DNA from: a bacterium
GTDB lineage: Bacteria; Zixibacteria; MSB-5A5; WJJR01
NCBI GenBank assembly: GCA_021813505.1
Contig: JAKAKI010000073.1
Span: 1 to 45,850, forward strand
Direction: 5' to 3'
Length of the DNA stretch: 45,850 bases
In this document: piece by piece, positions 24,350-34,100 of the stretch
How positions within the stretch are numbered: position 1 is the first letter of the stretch
How the letters are laid out: every line of letters starts with the position of its first letter
Notes under the pieces: generated by a model
What the model was told of the DNA's origin: nothing
The model's database searches: none
Seen by the model: the letters and a program-made list of their open reading frames with translations, nothing else
Translations under genes and position numbers: made by a program

Positions 24350-26539
24350 CTACTTGAACAACGACAGCACGACTTGCGGGATCTGGTTGCCCTGCGCCAG
24401 CATCGCGGTGCCGGCCTGCAACAGAATCTGGTTCTTCACGAACTCAGACATCTGCTGCGCCATGTCGGTGTCACGGATCGAGGACTCGGCAGCCGTCAGG
24501 TTCTGGGCGGCAATGCGCAAGTTGCTCAAGTTCGATTCCAGTGTGTTCTTCTGGAACGATCCCAGAGCACCGCGAGCGTTGGACACTTCGTTAATGGCGG
24601 CGTCGATGACCGACTGGGCATCCTGAGCACCCTGAACCGTCGTCACATCGATCTTCGAAAGACTGGACCACATGTTGCCGGAGAGACCTTTGCCCAACGC
24701 TGAGGACGTCATGTTCTGGAGGGCGATCTTGCTGGTCTGGCCGACGTTGGCGCCAATCTGGAACACCAGCGACTGGTCGGTGTCGGAGATCGACTCGGAT
24801 CCGCCACCGGATGTGAGCGAGTAGTTCACTTTCAGGTGCTCTGTCCGGGAGGCATTATACACCAGCGAATCCACGCCGGCGGTCACCGAGAAGCCCGGGC
24901 CCGCATCAAGGCGCACATCGAACTTTGCGGCTTTGACGTCGAGCAGCAGACTGCCCACGTTGACACCGTTGGCGGCCGTGTTGAGCGTCAGGTCGATGGT
25001 TCCGCGTCCGGCAGCGCCTGCGGCCTTGTTGCCAATGGTCACGTCCGTCGTCGTCGCGTACTTCACTGAAGTGACCGAGGTCGTGTACCCATCGAAGGAG
25101 ACCAGAGCATCGGTACCGCTGATGTCGACACTGTCAGCGACGCCCATGCCGAGCACGTTCTCGGCGTCCTGGGTGATGGTGCCGTTCGACAGAATCTTGA
25201 TCTTGTAGGTGGAACCTTCATCCGACGTGAGCATCGACAGCTTGTCCGTACCGGAAGCCGAAGCGACCACGTTGTTGACCGAGCCGGTCGCCACACTGCC
25301 AAACCCAATCTTCAGAGCGCGATTGAATTCGGTGACGAGGGCATCGATCGAGGTGTACGTCTTGAATCCGGCCGCAGCGGTCACCAGGTCGAGGACCGTG
25401 GTGTAACCGTTCTGGTTGGCCGTTGTGACCTGCATCTTGAACGCGTCGAGCGAACGTCCGCGCGCCGAGCGGCTGGCGCCCCAGGAGAACTGGGCCTGGG
25501 AGGCCGTGGTCGACGAGGATGTCAGTTTCAGGGAGAACTGCGCACCCTTGTTTACGGAACGGAACTCGATGCGTCCGACACCCGCTCCCACGCTGGCGGC
25601 TTCAACCTTGCCGGCCAGTGAGGAGTTGGCGGCGATGGCCGAGTTCCACTTGCTGAGCACGGTGGCCATGGTGTCGGTGGAGGCGATGGTGACCGTCAGG
25701 GTCTGGTCGCCTACGGCGTTGTTGCCGGCTTCCTGATAGTTCAACACGACGGAGTAGTTGCCGGCGTTGCTCGCGGTCGCGGTAGCCACGGTGGCGGCGG
25801 TATCGATCGTCGCATTGGTGGCCGCGTTGGCGAGCGTGAGGTTGTTCGAGAATGCGTCGGTAATACTGATGGCGCCGGAGATCTTGTTGGCGCCGGCGGA
25901 AGCCTGCAGCACCTCGACGTTGTGGATCTTCTCCTCCAGATTGTAAACCACGCCGCTCGACTTCAGCGAAATGCCCAGCGATGTGGAGTTCAATGTGGCG
26001 GACGCGTCGGAGGTCTTGGTGGCGATGATGGAGTGATTGCCGGTCGACAGACCGCTCTGCTTGATGGTCAACAGGGACGTATTGGCGCTGGTGATGGTGG
26101 CCACGTTGTCCTTGGATCCGTCGAGCAGCTTCTTGGTACCGAACTGGGTGGTGGCAGCGATACGGTCGATCGTGGCGATCGAGTTCGTGATTTCTGCCTG
26201 GTCGGCCGCCAACTGCGCGGTGTCGTTGAATCCTTCGTTCGCGGCATGAATGGCCAGTTCCCGCATCTTGACCAGCAGGCTGTTGATTTCGGTCAGGGCG
26301 CCTTCCGCGGTCTGAATCATGTTGATCGATCCTTCGGAGTTCTGGACCGCACGATTCAAGCCGGCGATCTGGGCACGGAACTGTTCCGAAATCACCAAAC
26401 CGGCCGGATCATCCGACGCACGATTGATTCTGAACCCCGAGGAGAGTTTCTCCATCGACTGGTTCAACGCCTGGGTAGTGGTGGTCAAGTTGCGCTGGGC
26501 ATCCAACGCGGCGAGGTTGTGATTAATACGCAGTGACAT
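24350..26539 (-). CDS. fliC: Flagellin
   Basis: 729 residues; flagellins range from about 270 to over 1000. Forms the filament. N-terminal D0/D1: MSLRINHNLAALDAQRNL, SGFRINRASDDPAGLVIS and MRELAIHAANEG; C-terminal D1/D0: NARGALGSFQKNTLESNL and the end VVLSLFK. Between them are about 490 residues of surface domain, rich in Thr, Ser, Ala, Gly and Asn, with plenty of sites for O-glycosylation. AAGGAGG (26552-26546) lies six bases from the ATG. The neighbouring glycosyltransferases and the csrA/fliW genes bear on its modification and translation. Confidence 0.96.
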   Translation of the reverse strand: MSLRINHNLAALDAQRNLTTTTQALNQSMEKLSSGFRINRASDDPAGLVISEQFRAQIAGLNRAVQNSEGSINMIQTAEGALTEINSLLVKMRELAIHAANEGFNDTAQLAADQAEITNSIATIDRIAATTQFGTKKLLDGSKDNVATITSANTSLLTIKQSGLSTGNHSIIATKTSDASATLNSTSLGISLKSSGVVYNLEEKIHNVEVLQASAGANKISGAISITDAFSNNLTLANAATNATIDTAATVATATASNAGNYSVVLNYQEAGNNAVGDQTLTVTIASTDTMATVLSKWNSAIAANSSLAGKVEAASVGAGVGRIEFRSVNKGAQFSLKLTSSSTTASQAQFSWGASRSARGRSLDAFKMQVTTANQNGYTTVLDLVTAAAGFKTYTSIDALVTEFNRALKIGFGSVATGSVNNVVASASGTDKLSMLTSDEGSTYKIKILSNGTITQDAENVLGMGVADSVDISGTDALVSFDGYTTSVTSVKYATTTDVTIGNKAAGAAGRGTIDLTLNTAANGVNVGSLLLDVKAAKFDVRLDAGPGFSVTAGVDSLVYNASRTEHLKVNYSLTSGGGSESISDTDQSLVFQIGANVGQTSKIALQNMTSSALGKGLSGNMWSSLSKIDVTTVQGAQDAQSVIDAAINEVSNARGALGSFQKNTLESNLSNLRIAAQNLTAAESSIRDTDMAQQMSEFVKNQILLQAGTAMLAQGNQIPQVVLSLFK

Positions 26540-26544
26540 TTCTG

Positions 26545-26565
26545 TCCTCCTTGATTGTCCTTGTC
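26545..26565 (-). promoter_or_regulatory. Probable CsrA-binding sites in the flagellin leader
   Basis: On the flagellin mRNA, GACAAGGACAA (26565-26555) is followed by TCAAGGAGGACA over the ribosome binding site. Both fit the CsrA consensus core ARGGA, and the GGA triplets are 13 bases apart. In Bacillus CsrA blocks hag translation by binding two sites in the same arrangement and FliW relieves it. csrA and fliW are both in this cluster. Confidence 0.55.
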
Positions 26566-26705
26566 AGGCGATCCATGCCCGACGGCTACGCGACATCACG
26601 TTAACAGACTAAACACCTCCATGGTCGCATGGCCCGCTTGACAGGCCAGTCAGTCGGAGCTTCCAGCCGACCGTACTTCGATATTGTTTTTGCCACCTCC
26701 TTTTT

Positions 26706-26725
26706 CCTCCCTGCTACCGGGGAGG
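26706..26725 (-). other. Hairpin and purine-rich stretch in the flagellin leader
   Basis: CCTCCC / GGGAGG stem (26706-26711 / 26720-26725). On the mRNA it is followed by AAAAAGGAGG, a second GGA-rich stretch about 160 bases before the start. The whole leader from the predicted promoter to ATG is roughly 270 bases, long for flagellin. No coding sequence with a proper start is seen in it. Confidence 0.4.
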
Positions 26726-26819
26726 CAATCCGTTTTGGGTCATCCGGTTTTGAGCCGGCAACCCTTGTCTGACCATCCTGTGTTCCTCAGTCTTCAACAC
26801 TCCATGCTTCCACTTCTTG

Positions 26820-26847
26820 TTTTCGACAAATCAACCATAGCGCTTTA
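26820..26847 (-). promoter_or_regulatory. Possible sigma-28 promoter of the flagellin gene
   Basis: TAAAGCGC (26847-26840), 12 bases, GTCGAAAA (26827-26820), compared with the sigma-28 consensus TAAAGTTT-N11-GCCGATAA. The -35 is good, the -10 is only fair and the spacer is one long. It is the best candidate upstream of flagellin. Confidence 0.4.
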
Positions 26848-26865
26848 GATCTCATAGGTAATTCT

Positions 26866-26902
26866 CGCCCGATTATTCCGGGCGTATGGGAAACCGCCCA
26901 TA
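26866..26902. terminator. Two adjoining hairpins between methyltransferase and flagellin promoter
   Basis: CGCCCG / CGGGCG (26866-26884) directly followed by TATGGG / CCCATA (26885-26902). They lie downstream of the leftward methyltransferase gene and ahead of the flagellin promoter, where a transcript end would be expected. No T-run, so confidence is low. Confidence 0.35.
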
Positions 26903-26976
26903 GGGGAGCCTGCCAAGCCAGTCCGGTATGGCCGTTCACTGTGTGACGACGGATTGTTGTGCAAGCCCGTGCAACA

Positions 26977-27588
26977 TCAGACCGCGCACGCGGGCTGATC
27001 CTTGGCGATTTGCCTTGTTGGGGCGGCATCCACTGGCGCCGGCAGAATCGCGAGATTGTAGCGGTCGGCCACGATGAAACACTGCGCCCCGGGGAAGCGG
27101 GCAAAGTCCTCGCGCGTCCACAGGCAATGGTGTGTCTCCCGCTCGTTGCCGTACTCCGGCCCCTGGGGATTGAAGTAGTTGGGCGTGGTCACCAGGACCA
27201 TGCGCCCTGCACGAGCAAGGCATTTGTCCAGCAGCCGGTGGCCATCCTCCTTGGGAAAGTGCTCAATGACGTCGCCGAGAAAGATCAGGTCGTACGATCC
27301 GAGCTGATCGATCTCGGACAGAGCATCGCCGATGATGATGCGATTGTAGATTCGCCGCTGGATCTCTGAGATATAGGCGCTGAAACACTCGATGCCGTCA
27401 ATCCGCACCTGCCACTTTTCGGGCGCGAGCCGGGCGGGGTCGGCGGCCGCTCCCCAGATATCGAGGTACTCGCGAAAGAGGAAACCGTACTTGCCAAAGC
27501 CTGTCCCGATCTCGAGAATCGAGCGCGGCTGCAACTGCATGACCAGATTGACGACAAAAGGAATCAGCTCAGGACGTGAGGATGGCAT
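26977..27588 (-). CDS. Class I SAM-dependent methyltransferase
   Basis: 203 residues from the ATG at 27588 (AAGGA upstream; overlaps the preceding gene by 20 bases). SAM-binding motif I is SILEIGTGFGKYGFL near residue 25. The later motifs are YDLIFLGDVIEHFPKEDG and RMVLVTTPNYFNPQGPEYGN. Such enzymes next to glycosyltransferases usually methylate sugars of a glycan. Together with the two glycosyltransferases upstream and flagellin downstream, a part in filament glycan modification is likely. The acceptor is unknown. Translationally coupled to the other methyltransferase. Confidence 0.82.
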   Translation of the reverse strand: MPSSRPELIPFVVNLVMQLQPRSILEIGTGFGKYGFLFREYLDIWGAAADPARLAPEKWQVRIDGIECFSAYISEIQRRIYNRIIIGDALSEIDQLGSYDLIFLGDVIEHFPKEDGHRLLDKCLARAGRMVLVTTPNYFNPQGPEYGNERETHHCLWTREDFARFPGAQCFIVADRYNLAILPAPVDAAPTRQIAKDQPACAV

Positions 27589-28240
27589 CGCAAGTCCTTG
27601 GTTCAGGGTTGAGAGTTTGCGTCCGTGACGCGCTGGCCGCACCGATCTTGCGTCCCACGAGATACCGCTGGCGGAGCACGGCATGGTCGTCGATCAGGTC
27701 GAATCGCCCCATGAAGAGCGCCGGATAGTTGTGGTCGAAGCAGTGGGCCGCGGCATTGGTAAACGGTGCCGCCGTCACGACCGCGAGGTGCCCCCGGCAA
27801 ATGCGGCGCAACTCGTCGAGCAGCCCGCCGATGTCCTCGGGGAGGACATGCAGCAGCACTTCGGCAACGACGACCAGATCGAAGTAACCGTCATCATAAG
27901 GCACCTCCCCACGTTCGGGGGCGACATAGTGCAGGACCTTGTACGGATTCTCCGGCCGGATGCGGGATGCCGCACGCCGCGCCTCCTCGATTTGAGACTG
28001 GGAGCGGTCGTAGGCGTGGACCTCCGGCACCCCGGTCCAAATGGGAAACAGCTTGCCGGTGCCGCAGCCGAAATCTAGCAGGCATTGCGGCTTGAGTTGG
28101 GCAATCAAATTCGTGAAGAACTCGTGCTGCGCCTGATGATATTGGGCGTACCCGGCCGACTCCGTGTACTCGCGGTACGATGGCCCGCCGCGGTTCTCCC
28201 AGTACTGGTCGGGGTTGTAACCCGCGTGATCCTGGTTCAC
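27569..28240 (-). CDS. Class I SAM-dependent methyltransferase
   Basis: 223 residues. Motif I is CLLDFGCGTGKLFPIW (about 53-68), followed by VHAYDRSQSQIEEAR and YFDLVVVAEVLLHVLPED, the standard Rossmann-like order. The N-terminal DQYWENRGG is typical of small-molecule or sugar methyltransferases in glycan clusters. The start overlaps the 941-residue glycosyltransferase stop as ATGA, so it is coupled to it. It probably works with it on a glycan; the acceptor is unknown. Confidence 0.84.
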   Translation of the reverse strand: MNQDHAGYNPDQYWENRGGPSYREYTESAGYAQYHQAQHEFFTNLIAQLKPQCLLDFGCGTGKLFPIWTGVPEVHAYDRSQSQIEEARRAASRIRPENPYKVLHYVAPERGEVPYDDGYFDLVVVAEVLLHVLPEDIGGLLDELRRICRGHLAVVTAAPFTNAAAHCFDHNYPALFMGRFDLIDDHAVLRQRYLVGRKIGAASASRTQTLNPEPRTCDAILTS

Positions 28241-31062
28241 AAGAGACCTCCGGTGACGTCGTCGGCCGTGGGAGTACCGTTCGGTTCAGGGCGATTGCTC
28301 TCCTTGATGCGCGCCACCAGGTAGCCGCGAATCTCACGCAATCGATCCCACGCCGGCCGGTATTCGGGATCAGCCGCCAGCGCCCGCTCGTATCCGACCA
28401 GGGCGGCGGCAATTGCGCCGCGATTGAGATAGCAATCACCCAGCCGGGTGAGCGTATCGGGGCGGTGTGGCTGCATTTCGAGAACCTTCTCGTATTCATC
28501 AATGGCACGTGCGTAGTCGCGGCGCCCGTAGTGCAGATCGCCGAGGAAACCCGCGGACTCGATGTCGTCCGGTTCCATCTCGGCGTAGCTTTCCAGCGCG
28601 AAGACGGCGTCGTCGACACGCTCCATCCGTGCCAAGGTCACACCCAGATTCCGATAGACGTGCTTGTCGGCGCGTCCGACATCGATGATGCGCCGATAGA
28701 GGGATTCGGCCGCAATGTAATCACCGGTACGGAAACGGCAGTTGCCAAGGTTATTGATGACATCCCAGTTGTCCGGCTGGCTTTCGCGGCATTCCTCGTA
28801 CAGGGCGATGGCCTCCGGATAACGTTTCAGTTCGTACGCAATGTCGGCACGCAACTGGCGGGCACGCGCATAGAGCCGGTCGGGAGATGCGACAGTTTCG
28901 AGCAGTTGTTCCGCCTCGGCAAAGTTGTGCCGCCGCATATACAACTCGGCCATCCGCACGGTCAGGGCACTGTCACCGGGTCGGGCTTTCAGCCCTTCGC
29001 GCAGGCATGCCACCGCCTCTGGCTCCTCCTCTTCGGCCAGCAGCAGATCGACCAGTGCAATCCGGGCGTCGGTATTGGCCGCATGGAAACCCAGTTCACG
29101 CTGGAATGCCTGCCGCGCTTTGGAGTTCTCCCCGCACTGCAAGAGAGCGGTTCCCAGGCGGAAATGCGTGTCAAGGTAGTCCTCCCGCTCAGCGATACAG
29201 CGCTCATACCAGACAATCGCTTCCTTGTGATTGCCCTGCATCTCCGAAACCAGGCCGAGTCCGTACAGGGCGTTGTGGCGGCTGCGCAGATGCAGCAGAA
29301 TGACGTGGTCGACTTCCGTGTGCTCATCAAACGACTTCTGACGATCCAGGTACTCGAGGTAGTACTTACGGGCCAGGTCGAACTTGCCATCCATCGAGTG
29401 GATGTGTCCGAGACTGAGAATCGCATCAAGATAAGCCGGCTTGAGCGCCAGTGCCCGGTGGGCCTCGGCCGCGGCGCGTTCGTAATCGCCCTTATTGAAA
29501 TAGGCGGTGACCAGTTGGTGCAGAGCCATTAGATGCACATGCCGCTGGTTGGGATCATCGGGCGCGCTTAAGTCAACGGCTCGTCCCGCGTGATAGATCA
29601 CGCGATCCATCATGGTCGCCGATGTCGAGTCCTCGCTGCCTCGCAACAACTGAGCTAAGTTGAAGTGTGCAAATCCATTATCTGGGTTTTCTTGAAGTTG
29701 TTGTTCAAGCAGAGTTTTCGTCCGCATCGCCTTACGGGCCATTACTTCGGGCGCGAGTCCATAGCCGTAGTGATTAATTCGGGCGGCGATGCGCAACACT
29801 CCTTCGTAGCCGGGAATGCGCAACTGGTTGTGAACGATGCCTTCGTAGTAGGCGCCCAAATCGCGGCGGAACAACCGCACCGACGGCAGAAACGAGGTGT
29901 ACATCCGCTTCTGGGCGGAGTAGTTGTACACCGAGACCGAAATCGCCTTGAACTCGGTGGTGCGGATGGTATTGCGGATCATCGCGACATCGCGGGCCTC
30001 CAGCTCCTCATCCGCGTCCAGAATGAATATCCAGTCAGTGTCCGCATAGCCCATCGAAACATTGCGCGCTTTGGAGAAGTTGCCCTCCCACGCGTGATGA
30101 TAGACGGTGGCGCCAAAGGACTGCGCAATCTCGACTGTGCGATCGGTCGAGCCGGTGTCCACGATAATCATTCGATCGACGAGCGGCTTCGCACTCGTCA
30201 GGCACCGCGCCAGATGCTCCTCTTCGTTCTTCACAATCATGCAGAGGGCAATCGTCGGATCGGCCGCTTTGGAGGCGCTGACCGGCGGCTCCTTCGGCTG
30301 CCGGGATCTGCGCAGTTTGGGAATGATCTTCGACCGTGGGCAGGCCTGGTGCGCTTTTGTGGCAACCGCGACCGCGTCGGCTTCACGGCCAACCTGTTGT
30401 AGCAGCCGGATGAGATTCGCCCAGGCGAAGTCAAATGTTGGGCGCGACAGAAGCGCGTTCTCGTACGCTTCCATTGCTGCGTCGAGGTGCCCTTCCTTTT
30501 CCAGGGCGGCGCCAAGGTAATTGTGTACCTCATGAACCAGGTTGGCCGCCTGCCAGAATTCGAGATTGCGGTCTTCCGGCGGTTTTTGCAGTAACGCCAG
30601 ATACGTGCGTGCATGAGCCGCGCTGAGCTTCTGATCATCGGTCATCTGGCCGATGTAGGCGAGCAAATGGTGAAAATCGAGATTGCCGGGAAGCGCCTCG
30701 GCGGCCCGTTCCGCGAGCTCTCTCGCTTCGGGGTAATGACCCTGCTTGAGATTCGCCAGGGCCAGGCAGCGTACGCTTCTCCAGTAAAGAGTGGTGTCCG
30801 CACCGGTGGGGATTGCAGCACAACGGGACTGAAGCAGGCTGATGGCTTCTGCCGGCTTGTCTCGTCCCAAGAGACACTCTGCCAGCGCCAGACACGCTGC
30901 CGGGTCGTTGGGTGCCGCCTCGACCTGCGCCCGCAGTGTCCGGAGCGACCCCGACTGTGGAGCCTGCAGGACCCGTGCGACCGGCACGGAACTGCCATCC
31001 CATTTCTTCACGAGGCGCGAGCGCCTGGCGGATTGCTTCTCATTGCTCGATTGCTGCTTCAT
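28237..31062 (-). CDS. TPR - GT2 glycosyltransferase - TPR protein
   Basis: 941 residues. TPR-like helices at ~35-250, a GT-A fold family 2 glycosyltransferase at ~270-450, then a dozen or so TPR units to ~920. The GT2 shows IALCMIVKNEEEHLARCL, VDTGSTDRTVEIA (300-312) and the DxD site LDADEE (348-353). This GT2 subgroup with TPRs (SunS-like region) often glycosylates proteins or peptides, the TPRs holding the acceptor. Position between fliW and flagellin suggests flagellin as acceptor, as in bacteria with TPR-GT flagellin glycosylation enzymes. Coupled to the downstream methyltransferase. Confidence 0.85.
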   Translation of the reverse strand: MKQQSSNEKQSARRSRLVKKWDGSSVPVARVLQAPQSGSLRTLRAQVEAAPNDPAACLALAECLLGRDKPAEAISLLQSRCAAIPTGADTTLYWRSVRCLALANLKQGHYPEARELAERAAEALPGNLDFHHLLAYIGQMTDDQKLSAAHARTYLALLQKPPEDRNLEFWQAANLVHEVHNYLGAALEKEGHLDAAMEAYENALLSRPTFDFAWANLIRLLQQVGREADAVAVATKAHQACPRSKIIPKLRRSRQPKEPPVSASKAADPTIALCMIVKNEEEHLARCLTSAKPLVDRMIIVDTGSTDRTVEIAQSFGATVYHHAWEGNFSKARNVSMGYADTDWIFILDADEELEARDVAMIRNTIRTTEFKAISVSVYNYSAQKRMYTSFLPSVRLFRRDLGAYYEGIVHNQLRIPGYEGVLRIAARINHYGYGLAPEVMARKAMRTKTLLEQQLQENPDNGFAHFNLAQLLRGSEDSTSATMMDRVIYHAGRAVDLSAPDDPNQRHVHLMALHQLVTAYFNKGDYERAAAEAHRALALKPAYLDAILSLGHIHSMDGKFDLARKYYLEYLDRQKSFDEHTEVDHVILLHLRSRHNALYGLGLVSEMQGNHKEAIVWYERCIAEREDYLDTHFRLGTALLQCGENSKARQAFQRELGFHAANTDARIALVDLLLAEEEEPEAVACLREGLKARPGDSALTVRMAELYMRRHNFAEAEQLLETVASPDRLYARARQLRADIAYELKRYPEAIALYEECRESQPDNWDVINNLGNCRFRTGDYIAAESLYRRIIDVGRADKHVYRNLGVTLARMERVDDAVFALESYAEMEPDDIESAGFLGDLHYGRRDYARAIDEYEKVLEMQPHRPDTLTRLGDCYLNRGAIAAALVGYERALAADPEYRPAWDRLREIRGYLVARIKESNRPEPNGTPTADDVTGGLL

Positions 31063-31134
31063 TCATTCACCCTGCTTCGTGTACTGCGATGGCGCGTTGC
31101 CCCACTGAATTTCTGGTTGCGAGAATCACTGACT

Positions 31135-34100
31135 CTAACTCTTGAATTCTGACTGCCTGACTGCGGACTTCTCCAGCAGGCCATCCAGAACATGTGCGAT
31201 ACGAGTTGCGATGCGCTGTTCGCACCAATAGGTTTCAAACCATTCCCGGGTCTCCCGCATCCGTGAACGGAGCAGGGCGGGATCGGCCAGATACTTTTCG
31301 AAAACGATCCGTAATTCTTCGGGTGTTGCCGGTATTTCCCAGGGAAGCCGATCGGTCCCGAGCGTCTGGGCGATCAGTCCGCGCGTGTACCGATTGCAGT
31401 AGACGATGTTCAACAGACCCAGAGCCGAGTTCTCCAAACTCGTGGAGGTGAAGCCACCCCGTCCCACCGCGATACAGTCCACGCCCAGATGCGCATGCCG
31501 TTTCATGTCGAGCACGTCGGGCCACGACAGATCCTGGTAACGTCCAAAAGCGACGTGGGGAAACTTCTCTTTGAGTGCCGCCGCGACGTCACGGATCATT
31601 GTCCCGCCGTCGGCCGCATCCAGATCGCCCGAGTAGACGATGCCAACCGCAATGTCAGCACGCGTAGCCGCGCCAGACGTCACCGGGATGCCGTTGAGGA
31701 GACGCGGGAGATAGAGTGCTTCGGCAAGTTGCGCATGGACATCCGGATCGCACGTGAGGACTGGCCACCCTTTTGCGGCCAGACGATTGCGATACCAGCC
31801 GAGATTGGCGTTCACCGACGGCGTACCGAACAACAACGCCGCCCGTTGCCTGGATCCCTTGAGCGCCGGCCAATGGATTGTTCCAAAATCCTGCTCATCG
31901 CTGTCGCAGAGTTTCGCATCACGGCGCAATGATCCCGGCGCCACACCCGTCGCGAAGATGATCAGGTCTGCGTCGGCCGCTACCCGTTCTGCCTCCGCAA
32001 TCGTCTTCATCGCAGACTGGTGCACACCATCGCCGGCCTTGCCATGGTCGCGGCGTTTCAGAACGAGGTCACTGGGATACGCCATGCTCTCTGAGTGTGT
32101 CAGGACCCGCGCTGTGTGCGCCGTGTATTTATTGATGGCAGAGGCCCACATCGCCATTTGACCACCCGGATCGACCGCGCCCACAAACACAATCCTTGCA
32201 CCGCTCTTATCGGGACACTTTGGTGCCAAAACGGGTTGAGACAGGTGTGTTCGATCGATTACGGCGCGAGCTGTGGCCGTCCACCGATCAGTCGTGCCGT
32301 TTACCAGTTCCTTGTCATGCAGATCACATGGCTTGCCCACTTCCTCGGAGTGAATGTAGACGAGCGGTTCCGAAAGAGTACCAACCGACTGGGGGCCATG
32401 CAGGGACATCACTCTCTGGCGCAGAGTGCAGATGGGATTGGCCGAAGGATTAAGGTCGGGATCGCATTCATCAAACCAACCCGTTTCGGCAAGCAATGAC
32501 CGCCGGAATACGACCGAGGAGACCGGCGTGCGCGCAGCATCCTTTCGAGGATCATTCCCTCGCAACTGTGCCAGAGCCGAGTCAAAGGTAGCCGGCGCCG
32601 TTGATGTTGACTCCTCGACCTCTTCGGTGCCACACGAAACCATCAACAGGCTTGTATCGGAAGCAAGCTGCGCGATTTGCTTCTCCAGCTTGTCGGGGGC
32701 GAAGGCTTCGCTACCCAACAAAGGCGCGATGAACGCGCCGTGGCAATGCTGGATCGCCGTGTTCAATGCCCCCGCGAGACCACGGCGAATCTGCCGGATC
32801 ACCTTGATGTTCCCACTGAACGCCGTGAGTTGGGATTCGGTATCATCTGTGGAACCATCGTCGCAAACGATGACCTCCGTATTGCGGTAGGTCTGGCTCA
32901 GGGCGGTCGCTACTGCGTCCTTCACGTGCGCGCCATCGTTGGCCGCGATGATGATGATGGAAACGAGTCCGTGATCGGCCGACCCCGCCGGTTTGGGAAC
33001 AACCGCGGCGGCGAGGTTGCGGCGCCGGCGCGGAGGTTCTTTGCGGCCTTCAAAAATGTCCGCGAGCAATGTGTCGATCTCGTTGAGCTTGTCGGACCAG
33101 TTATATCGCTCGATGATGAAATCCCGATGCGCGCGGGCGATCTGTTCGGTGTCTCCCGCGAGATAATCCTGAATGATTTTGACCGCCTGATCCTGCGTGT
33201 CGAAGATGCAGCGTGATGGGTAGAGCTGGTCGGCGCCCTTCCACGAATGCACCAGGGGGAGGCAGCCCGACAGCATCCCCTCCGCCACCGAGTAGTGGAA
33301 CGACTCGAACAGAGAGGTCGAGATGACATAGTCCATCTGCGCGTAGAAGGACGGCATGTCTTTGACCCAGCCGTGGAAGGTCACCGGGAGATTCAGCCGC
33401 GGCAGTAGATTATCGAAATACAACTTGATCCGCGGGTCCTGGTGCTCGCCCGCGATGTGCAGTTCGTATTCCGGATCCCAATCGTGAATCGCCTTGAATG
33501 CTTGCAGCAACAGCGACGGATTCTTCTTGTAATTGATGTAGCCGACGGAAGCGATCTTCTTTCCACGTCGCGGACGGGGAACAAACGGGAATGACTGCGG
33601 GTCAACGCCATTATGGATGACGGTCCGCTGCACCGGCAGGGGGTTTCCCATGTCGAGAATCTCGCCCACCGATTTGTTCACCAGAATCAGGCGGTCGATT
33701 CCCGCCCAATTCATGCTTGTGGGGGCATCGGTAAACGCCTCGTAGGAATGCAATCGGCAGACCGCTTTTCCGGAGCGCGGCAGCCGCGACGCTTGGATCG
33801 CCAGCGTATCACACCATTCGAACCAGGTCAGATCGGCCCAGCGCAGAAGTTCGGCGAGTTCCTCATGGGAACGGCCTGTGAAAATCCGAACATCGTTGGA
33901 GCGGCGGAAGTGCGACATGATCGTTCCGAGAAAGGCATCCGACGACGCCACGAATGCGAGCTTCTTCCCCGCCACGCGAACGGCGGGGCGCGGCGCGGAC
34001 TTCGCATTGCCATCGGGAAGAGTGCCTGCCACCGTGGCGCTTTCGGCCCCGTTGGCGAAACGCCGGCGCCAGTGATTCAGGGCGGCATCGCTTCCGGTCT

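Noticed and set aside
26600-26700. Leader peptide (31 codons from a GTG) upstream of flagellin
   Set aside because: The GTG overlaps the GGAGG itself, leaving no spacing for initiation.
26540-26860. c-di-GMP (GEMM) riboswitch in the flagellin leader
   Set aside because: The conserved GEMM core segments (such as ACGCAAAGCC) are absent; only simple hairpins are seen.
28180-29532. 450-codon plus-strand frame
   Set aside because: It is antisense to the well-supported TPR-GT2 gene and has no domain or RBS; GC-rich shadow frame.
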